Shown: positions 9,053 to 17,686 of the stretch, piece by piece
Layout: each line of letters opens with the position of its first letter
Numbering within the stretch: the first letter of the stretch is position 1
Origin: VRUE01 sp963705635
GTDB taxonomy: Bacteria > Actinomycetota > Thermoleophilia > Solirubrobacterales > 70-9
NCBI GenBank assembly: GCA_963705635.1
Contig: CAVPKH010000002.1
Span: 4,260 to 68,259 of the forward strand
Length of the DNA: 64,000 nt
Direction of reading: 5' to 3'
Translations under genes and position numbers: made by a program
Notes under the pieces: model-generated
Told to the model about the DNA's origin: nothing
The model's database searches: none
What the model saw: the letters and a program-made list of their open reading frames with translations, nothing else

Positions 9053-10467
9053 GGCTGCAGCAGCGGCGAGAGGCTCAGGTCAGGGGCAAGTGCGCGGAGA
9101 TGCGAGTCGGCGATGGTCGGGGAGTCTATGGCCTCCAGGGCCGCTTCGGAATGGGAAATCGCTCGCTGGTAGGCGTAATCGCCCGCCTGGCCCCGTTTGT
9201 CGAGGAAGGCCCAGTCGCTCGCCTGTGCGGCCAGCAGCTCACGCACCGCCCGCTTCGCCGCCTTCCCGCGCAGCCCAGCCGAGAAGGCGCGCAGCACTCG
9301 CAGCTCCAGCCGCCGCGCCCCCCAAGCGAGGTCGGCGACGGCGGGCGAGTCCCAGGTGCGCAGGTCCTTGTCCTCACCCCAGGTCGATGCCGAAAGCGAG
9401 CGCCCGACGGGCTCGTGCTCGGCCAGCGCTTCGGGGACCGTGAGCAGGCGCACGCCTGCCTCGGCGGCCCCCGCCACCACCTCGCCCAACCAGACCGCGC
9501 CCTCCGACCACCAGTGGCCGAGCAGCTCGGTATCGATCGCGAAGGTGAGCAGGCCGCGACGACCGCGCGATGCGCCGAACTCACGCAGGCGGGCGGCGAC
9601 CGCGGCGAGGAACTCACCTGCCTGCCGCCGTGCCGCCGCCTCGGCCGCAGCAGGGTCATAGCCGCCGCCGCCCACCTTCCAGATCCGCACGCCGCGCAGC
9701 GACTCGCCGGCAAACTGGGCATGGGCCGGATCGGAGGGATAGCCGTCGAGCGACCAGAGCCATTGGATCGCCTCCCAGTCGATTGGCATCGCCGTGGGCC
9801 CGGCCTCGGTCGCCACTGGCGTCAGCGCCTCCAGCGGCTCGCGATGAGCGCTCTGGTCGACGCAGAACCAGCGCACTCCCTGCTCGGCCAGCCGCCACTC
9901 CAAGCCCGGAGCGTAGGCGCACTCGGGCAGCCAGAAGCCGCCGTCCCAGCCAAAGCGCCGGCGGTGCGAGCGGATGCCCGCGTCGAGCTGCAGGCGCAAC
10001 CCCTCGCGGCTGGCCAGCAGCGGCAGCACCGCGTGCGTCGCCGCCGAGGCGGCAAGCGCGATCCGTCCCTCCCCGGCAGCCCGCTGAAAGGAGCGCAGCG
10101 GGTCACCTCCGTCTGCGTCGAGCAGCTCCAAGGCGTGGCGATAGCGCGCCAGCTCGCCCTCGCAAGCATCGCGACATTCCGCCGCCACCTCGCCCGCCGC
10201 CACCTCGGCTTCAGCAGCCCCGATCCGCCAATCGACCAGGAACCGCCGCAACCGCTCCCGCACGCCCTCGTCCTCGAGCTGGTCCGCCAGCACCGGAGTG
10301 ACGGTCATCGTCAGCCGGTCCGCGACCTCCAGCACCGGCAGGTAGGAGCGGATGATCGCGTCGAACAGCCACTCCTCGCCGAACGGATAGGTCCCAAAGC
10401 CCTCCACATAGGGCATGTGCGAGTGCAGGACGATCGCCAGGTCGCCGACGGTCTGCTCAGGGGGCAT
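9049..10467 (-). CDS. GH57 glucan branching enzyme, Rv3031-like
   Basis: Glycoside hydrolase family 57 protein with a DUF1957-type helical C-terminus, predicted to cut and re-attach alpha-1,4 segments as 1,6 branches. The predicted nucleophile is Glu182 in GFWLPECAY and the acid/base Asp312 in TFAIDTELLGHWW; HSHMPYV at 15-21 is the family N-terminal motif. Its 472 residues are close to the mycobacterial enzyme. It overlaps the upstream methyltransferase gene by 11 bases and the downstream GT4 gene by 4, so the three are a tightly coupled operon. Confidence 0.9.
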   Translation of the reverse strand: MPPEQTVGDLAIVLHSHMPYVEGFGTYPFGEEWLFDAIIRSYLPVLEVADRLTMTVTPVLADQLEDEGVRERLRRFLVDWRIGAAEAEVAAGEVAAECRDACEGELARYRHALELLDADGGDPLRSFQRAAGEGRIALAASAATHAVLPLLASREGLRLQLDAGIRSHRRRFGWDGGFWLPECAYAPGLEWRLAEQGVRWFCVDQSAHREPLEALTPVATEAGPTAMPIDWEAIQWLWSLDGYPSDPAHAQFAGESLRGVRIWKVGGGGYDPAAAEAAARRQAGEFLAAVAARLREFGASRGRRGLLTFAIDTELLGHWWSEGAVWLGEVVAGAAEAGVRLLTVPEALAEHEPVGRSLSASTWGEDKDLRTWDSPAVADLAWGARRLELRVLRAFSAGLRGKAAKRAVRELLAAQASDWAFLDKRGQAGDYAYQRAISHSEAALEAIDSPTIADSHLRALAPDLSLSPLLQP

Positions 10468-11221
10468 GACAGACGGCGAGGAAGTCCAGCGCCCTGTCGA
10501 GATCGCCCTCCTTCAGCTTGAAGTCGGAGGCGGCGATCGCGGGCGTGAAGCGGTCGTAGAACGGTTTGGTGAGGCGCAGCGCCTTGTGGGCGTGGTCCCA
10601 GCCCAGCTTGATCGCCAGCTCGTGGGCGCGCAGCTTGCGGGCGTGGAAGAGGCCGAGCATCTCGACCCGGGGGAAGTGCGCCTCGCAGAGCTGGCGGAAC
10701 TCGGCGGCGCGGTACTCGCGCACGTGCCAGGGGTTGTCGGACTTCTCCGCCCCCGGCGGCGCCAGCGTCAGCAGGTTTGGCGTCGAGACGAAGGCGACGC
10801 CGCCCGGCGCCAGCATCGATTTGAAGTGCTCGAGGATCGCGCCGGCGTCCTGCACGTGCTCGATCGTCTGCAGGAAGACGACCGCGTCGCAGGGCTCGGC
10901 GAAGCTTTCGACCAGGTCGCGCTCGAAGCGCAGGTTGGGGCGCACGTAGCGCAGCCGCGCGTGCTCGTGCGCCTCGGGGTTGGCGTCGACCCCGACCACG
11001 CTCGCCGCCGCGCCCGACAGCACGCCGGAGCCGTAGCCCTCGCCGCAGGCCATGTCGACCACGCGCATGCCGCCAACCCGCGAGGCGATCCACTCGTAGA
11101 CGACCAGGTGGCGCTGGTACCAGTAGTTCTCCTCGGGCACGTCCGGCAGCGTGCGCTCGCCGGTCAGCGGCAGGGGCGGAACGCCGGGGGGCTGGTTGAG
11201 CTGGACGTATTCGCGAGCCAC
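10457..11221 (-). CDS. class I SAM methyltransferase, Rv3030-like
   Basis: SAM-dependent methyltransferase. The N-terminal LTGERTLPDVPEENYWYQRH is a distinctive match, from memory, to mycobacterial Rv3030, and the SAM-binding motif I is VDMACGEGYG at 55-64. It is first in the operon with the GH57 and GT4 genes, the same order and strand as Rv3030-3032. By analogy it could methylate glucosyl hydroxyls of a cytosolic polymer. The GTG at 11221 is the start; a divergent methyltransferase gene begins 67 bases away, so the promoters lie back to back. Confidence 0.88.
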   Translation of the reverse strand: MAREYVQLNQPPGVPPLPLTGERTLPDVPEENYWYQRHLVVYEWIASRVGGMRVVDMACGEGYGSGVLSGAAASVVGVDANPEAHEHARLRYVRPNLRFERDLVESFAEPCDAVVFLQTIEHVQDAGAILEHFKSMLAPGGVAFVSTPNLLTLAPPGAEKSDNPWHVREYRAAEFRQLCEAHFPRVEMLGLFHARKLRAHELAIKLGWDHAHKALRLTKPFYDRFTPAIAASDFKLKEGDLDRALDFLAVCHAP

Positions 11222-11287
11222 GGGCCGGGACGCTATTGGGGGGCTGCGCGCCGTGCATTGCGCCGTTGCGCTTAGAGTTCCGCGCCG

Positions 11288-12205
11288 ATGCCAGCCTCAC
11301 CCACCGCCACCCCGGAGCACATCAAGGACGTCAACACCCGCTACCACGACGCGGCGGCGGACGAATACGACGCCAAGTGGGGCATCGACTTCGGCGATAC
11401 CGGCCAGGAGCAGGTACGGCAGAAGCTGGTCAAGGCGCTGGGCGGGCGCGACGGGCAGAGCTTCGGCGCCGGGCTCGAGATCGGCTCGGGCACCGGCTAC
11501 TTCTCGCTCAACCTGCTGCAGCTCGGCGCGATCCAGAGCCTGACCGCAACCGACATCTCGGCCGGAATGCTGAGCCGGCTGGCGGCCACCGCCAAGGGCC
11601 TGGGCGTCGAGGTCGACACGGTGCAGACGGAGGCCGAGGAGCTGCCCCTCGCCGACGAGAGCTTCGACATCGTCTTCGGCCACGCGGTCCTGCATCACAT
11701 CCCGGACCTCGAGAAGGCCTTCGCCGAATTCCGCCGGGTGCTGCGGCCGGGGGGCGTCATCGCCTTCGCCGGCGAGCCCTCTCGCTATGGCGACCGGCTG
11801 GCCGCCCTGCCCAAGCAGGCCGGGCTGCTCGCCGCGCCGGTCTGGCGCCGCCTGGTCAAGGCGCAGCCGCGCGCCGTCGCCGAGGCCGAGCAGTCCGAGG
11901 GGCACAGCCTCGAGGGCGAGGTGGACGTGCACGCCTTCGCCCCCGCCGACCTGCGCCGCCTGCTGCGCGACTCCGGCTTCGAGGACCGCCACGTCGGCGG
12001 CGAGGAGCTGCTGGCCAACGCCTGGGGCTGGGGCCTGCGCACGGTCGAGTCGAGCGCCGAGCCCGAATCGGTTTCCTGGGGCTGGCGCCGCTTCGCCTTC
12101 CGCAGCTACATCGCCCTGCAGAAGGTCGACACCCGCCTGCTCGAGCCCTACCTGCCGGCAGAGCTCTTCTACAACCTGCTCGTCTCCGCCCGCAAGCCCG
12201 CCTGA
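11288..12205 (+). CDS. class I SAM-dependent methyltransferase
   Basis: Soluble methyltransferase of 305 residues. Motif I LEIGSGTGYF is at 63-72, motif II TATDIS follows, and the post-motif region GHAVLHHIPDLEKAF-RRVLRPGG is of the UbiE/small-molecule type. The C-terminal 120 residues (WGWGLRTVE, SYIALQKVDTRLLEPYLP) are an extension shared with uncharacterised actinobacterial proteins. Its substrate is unknown. It is divergent from the Rv3030-like gene, so it may act on the same glycan or on a lipid carrier, but this rests on position only. Confidence 0.85.
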   Translation: MPASPTATPEHIKDVNTRYHDAAADEYDAKWGIDFGDTGQEQVRQKLVKALGGRDGQSFGAGLEIGSGTGYFSLNLLQLGAIQSLTATDISAGMLSRLAATAKGLGVEVDTVQTEAEELPLADESFDIVFGHAVLHHIPDLEKAFAEFRRVLRPGGVIAFAGEPSRYGDRLAALPKQAGLLAAPVWRRLVKAQPRAVAEAEQSEGHSLEGEVDVHAFAPADLRRLLRDSGFEDRHVGGEELLANAWGWGLRTVESSAEPESVSWGWRRFAFRSYIALQKVDTRLLEPYLPAELFYNLLVSARKPA

Positions 12206-12223
12206 CCCCCTTAGGGGCCCCGC

Positions 12224-13360
12224 TTACTTGCCGGGGCCGGGCCGCACGCGGTAGAGCTTGGTGCGGGATTCGAAGCCCTTGAGGCGGCGCTCGCCGGCAA
12301 ACGAGTACTCGAACGCGTCCGGCGCCGCGTCCCTCGCCGCGCGATCGACGAGGACGCTGCCGGGCTTGGCGATGCCGGTGATCCGGCTCGCCAGGTTGAC
12401 CGAGCTGCCGTAGTAGTCGCCGGTCTGGACCACGGCAGGGCCCCGGGCGATGCCGGCGCGCAGGCTGGGAAACGCCTCGCCCTCCTGCTCGGAGGCCTCG
12501 ACCAGGCGCAGGGCGGCCTCGGTCATCGCCTCGGCCTCGGTCGAGACCAGCATCGCGGCGTCGCCGATCGTCTTCACCAGCCGCACCGGCGATTCGGCCA
12601 CCGCCGTCGCCATCTCCTCCAGCCGGCCGGCGACGAGGCCGAGCTCTTCCGGCGCGATCTCATCGCCGAGCTTGGTGAACCCGACCAGGTCGGCAAAGCA
12701 AATCGAGACCTCCGTGGTCGCGCCCAGCTCCCCCGAGGCGAGGTCGGCGGCGCCGATCACGTCACGGCGGATCTGCTCGAGCAGGTGCGAGCGCTGCGCG
12801 TAGAGCAGGGTCGGCTCGAACAGCGGCAGCATGTGCTCGGCGGCGCCGGCGAAGCGCATCGCCAGGTCGCGCTCGGTGTCGCCCGGCTGCATCAGCGTGC
12901 GCACGATCAGCTCGCGGTTGGCTTCCGCCATCCGCGCCGCCCCCATCCCGATCGTCCGCGCGACCTGGATGATGCCGTCCTCGGGCAGGCCGGCATCGAG
13001 GAATGCCTTCACCCGCCGGGCCGCGTCGAGGTCGGCTTCGGTCAGGACCCGTTCGTCGGCATCGGGGTAGGGAATGCCGAGCGCCGCGCTGGCCCGCTGC
13101 AGCAGGCCGAGATCGGCGCCCGAGAGCTCGGCGATCTCGCCCCGGGTGTAGCGGGGGCCGTCGCCGGTGAGCCCGCGCTCAACCGGGAGCAGGGTGAGGC
13201 GCCCGCCCTCGACCGCCTGGCGAAGCTCATCGAGCGCCACGCCTTCGCCATCGAGGCGCTCGAGCAGCTCCAAGCGCGCCTGGCGGGCATCGTCGTCGAG
13301 GCCGTCGAGCAGCCCCTCCGCTTCGAAATCGACGCTGGCGCCCTCGGCCACGCCCGCCAT
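12224..13360 (-). CDS. class III adenylyl cyclase, Rv1264-like
   Basis: Makes cAMP from ATP; soluble. Residues 1-190 resemble the helical autoinhibitory domain of mycobacterial Rv1264, which makes that enzyme pH-sensitive. The catalytic domain has the first metal Asp in ADLVGFTKLGD, adenine-selecting Lys in VKTIGDA and Asp in GDYYGS, and transition-state Asn and Arg in NLASR, all as in Rv1264, so activity is expected. A longer frame to 13420 would overlap the gamma-glutamyltransferase gene, so I chose MAGVAEG at 13360, giving 378 residues. No cAMP-binding protein is nearby. Confidence 0.88.
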   Translation of the reverse strand: MAGVAEGASVDFEAEGLLDGLDDDARQARLELLERLDGEGVALDELRQAVEGGRLTLLPVERGLTGDGPRYTRGEIAELSGADLGLLQRASAALGIPYPDADERVLTEADLDAARRVKAFLDAGLPEDGIIQVARTIGMGAARMAEANRELIVRTLMQPGDTERDLAMRFAGAAEHMLPLFEPTLLYAQRSHLLEQIRRDVIGAADLASGELGATTEVSICFADLVGFTKLGDEIAPEELGLVAGRLEEMATAVAESPVRLVKTIGDAAMLVSTEAEAMTEAALRLVEASEQEGEAFPSLRAGIARGPAVVQTGDYYGSSVNLASRITGIAKPGSVLVDRAARDAAPDAFEYSFAGERRLKGFESRTKLYRVRPGPGK

Positions 13361-13370
13361 TCTGTCGGAG

Positions 13371-14906
13371 CTAGGGCACAAGGGCGACGGCCCCTCCGCG
13401 GCGTGGGTCCCCGCCACCACTGAGCGCGCCCGTAGCGCGGTCGCGCGTCACCGCCTGCACGCCACCGAAGAAGAGGTTGATCGCGGGCCGGCGCAGGACC
13501 GGCAGGCCGCGGGCCTCGATCCGCGCCAGCGCCTCCGCGTCGATGCCCGGCTCGGCCTGGACCACGCCGTGCTCGAAGTGCAGGCGCGGCGCCCGCACCG
13601 CTTCTGCCGCCGCCATCCCCCCCTCGACCGCCCGCACGATCGTCTGCAGGATGGCGGAGCGGATGCGGTTGGAGCCGGCGCTGCCAAGCCCGAGCTCGAT
13701 CTCGCCGTCGCGCAGCACCACGGTCGGCGCCATCATCGACGGCACCCGCCTGCCGGGCGGGATCGCGTGGAAGCCGAGCGGGTTGAGGTCCTCCTCGCCC
13801 AGCATGTTGTTGAGGATCACGCCGGTGCCGGGGACGAGCACGCCCGAGCCCGAGCCGTTGGAGCAGGTGACGCTGGCGCACATCCCGTCGCGGTCGATCG
13901 CCGAGATATGGGTGGTCGAGCCGAGCAGGTCGCCGGCGGTCGCATCGAGCAGGCGCGCATCGAGCAGGCTCGCCTCCGCCCCCCCGCCGTAGAGGGCCTC
14001 GGCGAAGGCCTCGCCGCGAGCATCGTTGGCGGCGCCCATCGCGGCGACGATCTGCTCGGGGCCACTGCGCTCTCCCAGCCGCTCCAACAGGCCGAGGCAG
14101 TAAGCGATCAGGATGCCGCCCGAAGACGGCGGCGGGTTGGTCAGCACCTCGGTTCCGCGAAATGCGGTGCGGATCGGCTGGCGCTCGATCGTCTCGTAGC
14201 CGGCCAGGTCAGCCGGGCCGAGCGTGCCGCCGTGGCGGACCACGTAGTCGCTCAGCGCCGCCGCCACCTCGCCCCGGCAGAAGGGCTGCGCCCCTTCGGC
14301 GCCAAAGCGCTCCAGCGCCGCGGCCAGCTCGGCGAAGCGGAAGACCTCGCCCTCGCGCAGGGTTCGCCCGGCCGGCGCGTAGAGCTCCCGCGTGCCCTGC
14401 AGCCGCGCGTGGATCGGCTCGAGGATGTCGAGGATGTAGGCCTGCTCGGCGTTGACCGGCGCGCCCTCGCGAGCGAGGCGAATTCCGGGCTTGACCAGAT
14501 CGGCGAGCGGGACCGAGCCGAAGCGGTCCAGCGCCTCCTCCAACCCCGCCGCCGTGCCGGGGGCACCGCAGGAGGCGGGGCCGACGTAGAACGTCTGCTC
14601 GGTGTCGACGTCGAAATGGACCGGCACCGGGACCAGCTCGGCTCGGCGCTCGATCCCATCGCGGCCGGGAGCGGCGACGAAGAAATCGAGCAGCACCGTC
14701 TCCTCGCCGCGGTGGACCATCATGAAGCCGCCGGCGCCGAACCCGGTCAGCGGGCTCTCGACCGCGAAGGAAGCGAGCACCGCGCAGACCGCCGCGTCGA
14801 CCGCGTTGCCGCCTTCGCGCAGGACTTCGGCCCCCGCCTCGGCGGTCAGTGGATGGCCGGCGGCGACAACCCCGCTCACAGCACGATTCCGCGCGGTGAT
14901 CGGCAC
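13371..14906 (-). CDS. ggt: gamma-glutamyltransferase
   Basis: Ntn hydrolase that cleaves or transfers gamma-glutamyl groups. Self-cleavage before Thr331 in GSTTHISAID should yield the two subunits; GSGSGV and PSMMAPT contribute to the active site. The 511 residues fit the family, but no signal peptide is evident, so a cytosolic location or a GGT-like acylase activity is possible. The GTG start at 14906 lies inside a hairpin that follows ftsZ. It is followed by the adenylyl cyclase gene on the same strand. Confidence 0.87.
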   Translation of the reverse strand: MPITARNRAVSGVVAAGHPLTAEAGAEVLREGGNAVDAAVCAVLASFAVESPLTGFGAGGFMMVHRGEETVLLDFFVAAPGRDGIERRAELVPVPVHFDVDTEQTFYVGPASCGAPGTAAGLEEALDRFGSVPLADLVKPGIRLAREGAPVNAEQAYILDILEPIHARLQGTRELYAPAGRTLREGEVFRFAELAAALERFGAEGAQPFCRGEVAAALSDYVVRHGGTLGPADLAGYETIERQPIRTAFRGTEVLTNPPPSSGGILIAYCLGLLERLGERSGPEQIVAAMGAANDARGEAFAEALYGGGAEASLLDARLLDATAGDLLGSTTHISAIDRDGMCASVTCSNGSGSGVLVPGTGVILNNMLGEEDLNPLGFHAIPPGRRVPSMMAPTVVLRDGEIELGLGSAGSNRIRSAILQTIVRAVEGGMAAAEAVRAPRLHFEHGVVQAEPGIDAEALARIEARGLPVLRRPAINLFFGGVQAVTRDRATGALSGGGDPRRGGAVALVP

Positions 14907-14939
14907 GGATCGGAACCCCCGGAAGTCACCGTGCCGATC
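14898..14939. terminator. hairpin after ftsZ, overlapping the ggt start
   Basis: GATCGGCACGG (14898-14908) and CCGTGCCGATC (14929-14939) are exact inverted repeats of 11 bp. The hairpin lies just downstream of the ftsZ stop on the minus strand and includes the ggt start codon. It could terminate ftsZ transcripts or reduce ggt translation from read-through RNA. Confidence 0.6.
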
Positions 14940-14963
14940 GCCGCGCTCAAGGGCGAAGCTCGG

Positions 14964-16094
14964 CTACCCGGGCAGGAACTCTGGGACGTCGATGCCGAGC
15001 TCGCCCGAGCGCTCGGGGCGACCGGAGCCGGGGCGGCCCGAGCGCGGCGGCGCGTCTTTGGTGCGGCGGATCATCGGCTCGGTGGTGCGGCGCGGCACCG
15101 AGCGGCCGTCGAAGCGGGTCGCGACCACGGTCACCCAGACCTGGTCGTTCAGCTCCTCGTCGACGTTGGCGCCGAAGATGATGTTGGCGTCGGGGTGAGC
15201 GGCCTCGCCGACGACCTTGGCTGCCTCGCTGACCTCGACCAGGGAGAGGTCGGCGCCGCCGGTGATCGAGAGCAGGATCGCCCGCGCCCCCTCCATCGAG
15301 GTCTCGAGCAGCGGCGAGGAGATCGCTTTTTCGGCGGCCAGGATCGCCCTGTCGTTGCCGTGGCCCATGCCGATGCCGAGCAGCGCCCGGCCGGCCTCGG
15401 ACATGATCGTGCGCACGTCGGCGAAGTCGAGGTTGATCACGGCGGGAAGCGTGACCAGGTCGGAGATGCCCTGCACCCCCTGGCGCAGCACGTCATCGGC
15501 GACCTGGAAGGCCTCGACCATCGAGGTCTGCTGGTCGAGCACCTCGAGCAGGCGGTCGTTGGGGACGACGATCAGCGTGTCGACCTCGGCCGCCAGCTCC
15601 TCGATGCCCTTGCTCGCCTGGTTGCCGCGGCGACTGCCCTCGAAGCTGAACGGCTTGGTCACGATGCCAACCGTGAGCGCGCCGACCTCGCGGGCGAGGC
15701 GGGCGATCACGGGGGCGGCGCCGGTGCCGGTGCCGCCGCCGGCGCCGGCGGCGACGAAGACCATGTCGGAGCCCTTGAGCAGGCGCTTGATCTTGTCCTG
15801 CTCCTCGAAGGCGGAGCGGTGGCCAAGCTCGGGATCCGCGCCTGCGCCCAAGCCGCGGGTCTGCTCTTCGCCGATGTGGATCGTGACGTCGGCCATGCAG
15901 AGCTGCAGCGACTGAAGATCGGTGTTGACCGCCATGAACTCGACCCCGGGAATCCGGGCCTCGACCATGCGATTGACGGCATTGACGCCACCACCACCGA
16001 CCCCGACGACCCGAATCACAGGCTGGTGCGGCTCACCACTCCCAGGCGGCTCATACTCAGGCTCCTCCCGCCCGTACCGCGGCGCTTCCACCAC
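14964..16094 (-). CDS. ftsZ: cell division GTPase FtsZ
   Basis: Tubulin-like GTPase that forms the division ring. The nucleotide loop GGGTGTG is at residues 119-125 of this frame, the synergy loop NLDFADVR near 220, and the C-terminal DVPEFLP is the conserved peptide that binds FtsA/SepF/ZipA-type partners. The GTG at 16094 lacks a good ribosome binding site. An open acidic extension continues upstream for about 90 codons in the same frame but reaches no start codon; a one-base shift would join it to an ATG at 16422 (see next entries). ftsZ lies after parA, not in a visible murein cluster. Confidence 0.93.
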   Translation of the reverse strand: MVEAPRYGREEPEYEPPGSGEPHQPVIRVVGVGGGGVNAVNRMVEARIPGVEFMAVNTDLQSLQLCMADVTIHIGEEQTRGLGAGADPELGHRSAFEEQDKIKRLLKGSDMVFVAAGAGGGTGTGAAPVIARLAREVGALTVGIVTKPFSFEGSRRGNQASKGIEELAAEVDTLIVVPNDRLLEVLDQQTSMVEAFQVADDVLRQGVQGISDLVTLPAVINLDFADVRTIMSEAGRALLGIGMGHGNDRAILAAEKAISSPLLETSMEGARAILLSITGGADLSLVEVSEAAKVVGEAAHPDANIIFGANVDEELNDQVWVTVVATRFDGRSVPRRTTEPMIRRTKDAPPRSGRPGSGRPERSGELGIDVPEFLPG

Positions 16095-16422
16095 AGGCTC
16101 GATCTCGCGCCGAGAAGAAGGCCGCGGCTCCTCGGAGAAAACCCTTTTAAGCCTCTCAGGAGGGGTCTCGCTCGACTCTCCTGGAGTCGGCTCGGCTGGC
16201 GCTGCCGAGCGATCCTCGGACGCCTCTTCCGCGGGTGGCGTGGATGATGGGGGGGTCGAGGACGGACCGTGGCCCGCCCGCAGTGCCCCCCCTTCATCCT
16301 CGACAGGACCCGCGGCCGAGCCGTCCGAGCCCTCGTCGGTTGGAGCGTCGTCCGTAGTCGACCTGAAAAAGATCGGAGAGAGGCCCCTCCCGCATGCTCG
16401 CCCGCTTGTTACGGCGACTCAT
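16095..16422 (-). other. putative N-terminal extension of FtsZ, out of frame by one base
   Basis: From the ATG at 16422 the frame reads MSRRNKRASMREGPLSDLF, then reaches a T5 run (A5 on the plus strand at 16366-16370). Dropping one T continues as RSTTDDAPTDEGSDGSAAG, through a Pro/Ser/Glu-rich acidic linker straight into FtsZ. Without the shift the first frame stops about 25 codons later, and the linker frame has no ATG, GTG or TTG before 16094. The linker resembles the ParA linker in the same phase, which supports translation. Either a sequence error, a real disruption or programmed frameshifting is possible. The ATG overlaps the parA end by 14 bases. Confidence 0.55.
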
Positions 16423-17686
16423 GTTCCAGAACCTCCTTGGCAAGCTCCCGGTAGTAGTTCGCGGCGCTGCTGCCGGAATCGTACTTGAGCACGCTGGCGC
16501 CTTTGACCGGGGCCTCGGCGAATTTGATCGCCTTGCGGATCCGGGACTTGAAGACGAGGTCGCCGAAGTTCTCTTCGAGGATTTCCACCGCCTCCTTGGC
16601 GTGGACCGTCCGCGTGTCGAGCATCGTCGGCAGGATGCCCTCGATCTTGACCTCCGGGTTGAGGTTCTCCTGGATCATCTTCAGCGTGTTCTGGAGCTGG
16701 ACCAGTCCGCGCATTGACAAATACTCGCACTGCACGGGGACGATCACCTTGTTGGCCGCGGTCAGCGCGTTGATCGTCAGCAGGCCGAGGCTGGGCGGAG
16801 TGTCCATGCAGACGAAGTCGTAGTCGGCGGAAACCTCTTTGAGCGCCTTCTCCAGCGAGCGCTCGCGGCCGATCTTGGTGCTCATCGCAATCTCGGCGCC
16901 GGCCAGGTCGATCGAGGAGACGGCGATGTCGATCTCGCGGCGCTGGACGATCTCGCTGATCGGCATGTCGTTGACCAGCACGTCGTAGAGGCTCTTCTCG
17001 ACCTTGTCCGGGTCGATGCCCTGGCTCATCGTCAGGTTCCCCTGCGGATCGAGATCAACGCAGAGCACCCGGTACCCCAGCTCGGCAAAAGCGACGGCGA
17101 GGTTCAGGGTCGTAGTCGTCTTCGCCACGCCGCCCTTCTGGTTGGCGAAGGCGATCACGTCAGCGTGCTTGACCGGCAGCTCAGGCTCGGCCCGCGCAAC
17201 CGTCACCTGCTCGTGTCGCGACGGAGCGAGCAGATCGCGAGGCATGAACCGCTCGGGCTCGTCGACGGTCCTCTCGGCCACAGCCGCCGCCGCGCTCGGT
17301 CCCGCAGAAGCTTCAACCGCCGATGCGGGGGGCGCGGAGCTCTGAACGGTCGATCCCGAGTCGCTGCCGCCATCGACGTCGGGAGCGACGTCGATCCGCT
17401 CATCCACGGGTGGCGTGGAGGAGGGGACGTCGCCCGCAGCTTGCGAGGACGACGGGTCCTCCTCCGCGACAGGACCCGTGGCCGAGCGCTCCGAACCCTG
17501 ATCGTTCCAGTCTTGAGCATTAGAACCCTCGTCGTCCCAAGCCCGCTCATCGGTAGCCTCGTCCTCCCAGCGGTCCTCCCGCTCGGGGACCAGTTCCTCC
17601 ATCCGCTGCAGCTCCTCGACGATCGGGTGCGGCTCGTCGACGACGGGAGTGGGCTTGGACTTGTTCTTTCGGCTAAGGAATCCCAT
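16409..17686 (-). CDS. parA: ParA/Soj-family ATPase with long acidic N-terminal linker
   Basis: Deviant Walker ATPase for chromosome or protein positioning. The ATPase starts near residue 155 with IAFANQKGGVAKTTTTLNLA, followed by CVDLDPQGN and DTPPSLGLLTINAL; the domain is complete. The first 150 residues are a basic start (MGFLSRKNKSK), then an acidic, low-complexity linker. I chose ATG 17686; a start at 17713 is also open. No parB is nearby, and the immediate neighbour is ftsZ, so a MinD-like or division-site role is as likely as chromosome segregation. The linker shares DNA-level similarity with the ftsZ extension. Confidence 0.88.
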   Translation of the reverse strand: MGFLSRKNKSKPTPVVDEPHPIVEELQRMEELVPEREDRWEDEATDERAWDDEGSNAQDWNDQGSERSATGPVAEEDPSSSQAAGDVPSSTPPVDERIDVAPDVDGGSDSGSTVQSSAPPASAVEASAGPSAAAAVAERTVDEPERFMPRDLLAPSRHEQVTVARAEPELPVKHADVIAFANQKGGVAKTTTTLNLAVAFAELGYRVLCVDLDPQGNLTMSQGIDPDKVEKSLYDVLVNDMPISEIVQRREIDIAVSSIDLAGAEIAMSTKIGRERSLEKALKEVSADYDFVCMDTPPSLGLLTINALTAANKVIVPVQCEYLSMRGLVQLQNTLKMIQENLNPEVKIEGILPTMLDTRTVHAKEAVEILEENFGDLVFKSRIRKAIKFAEAPVKGASVLKYDSGSSAANYYRELAKEVLEHESP

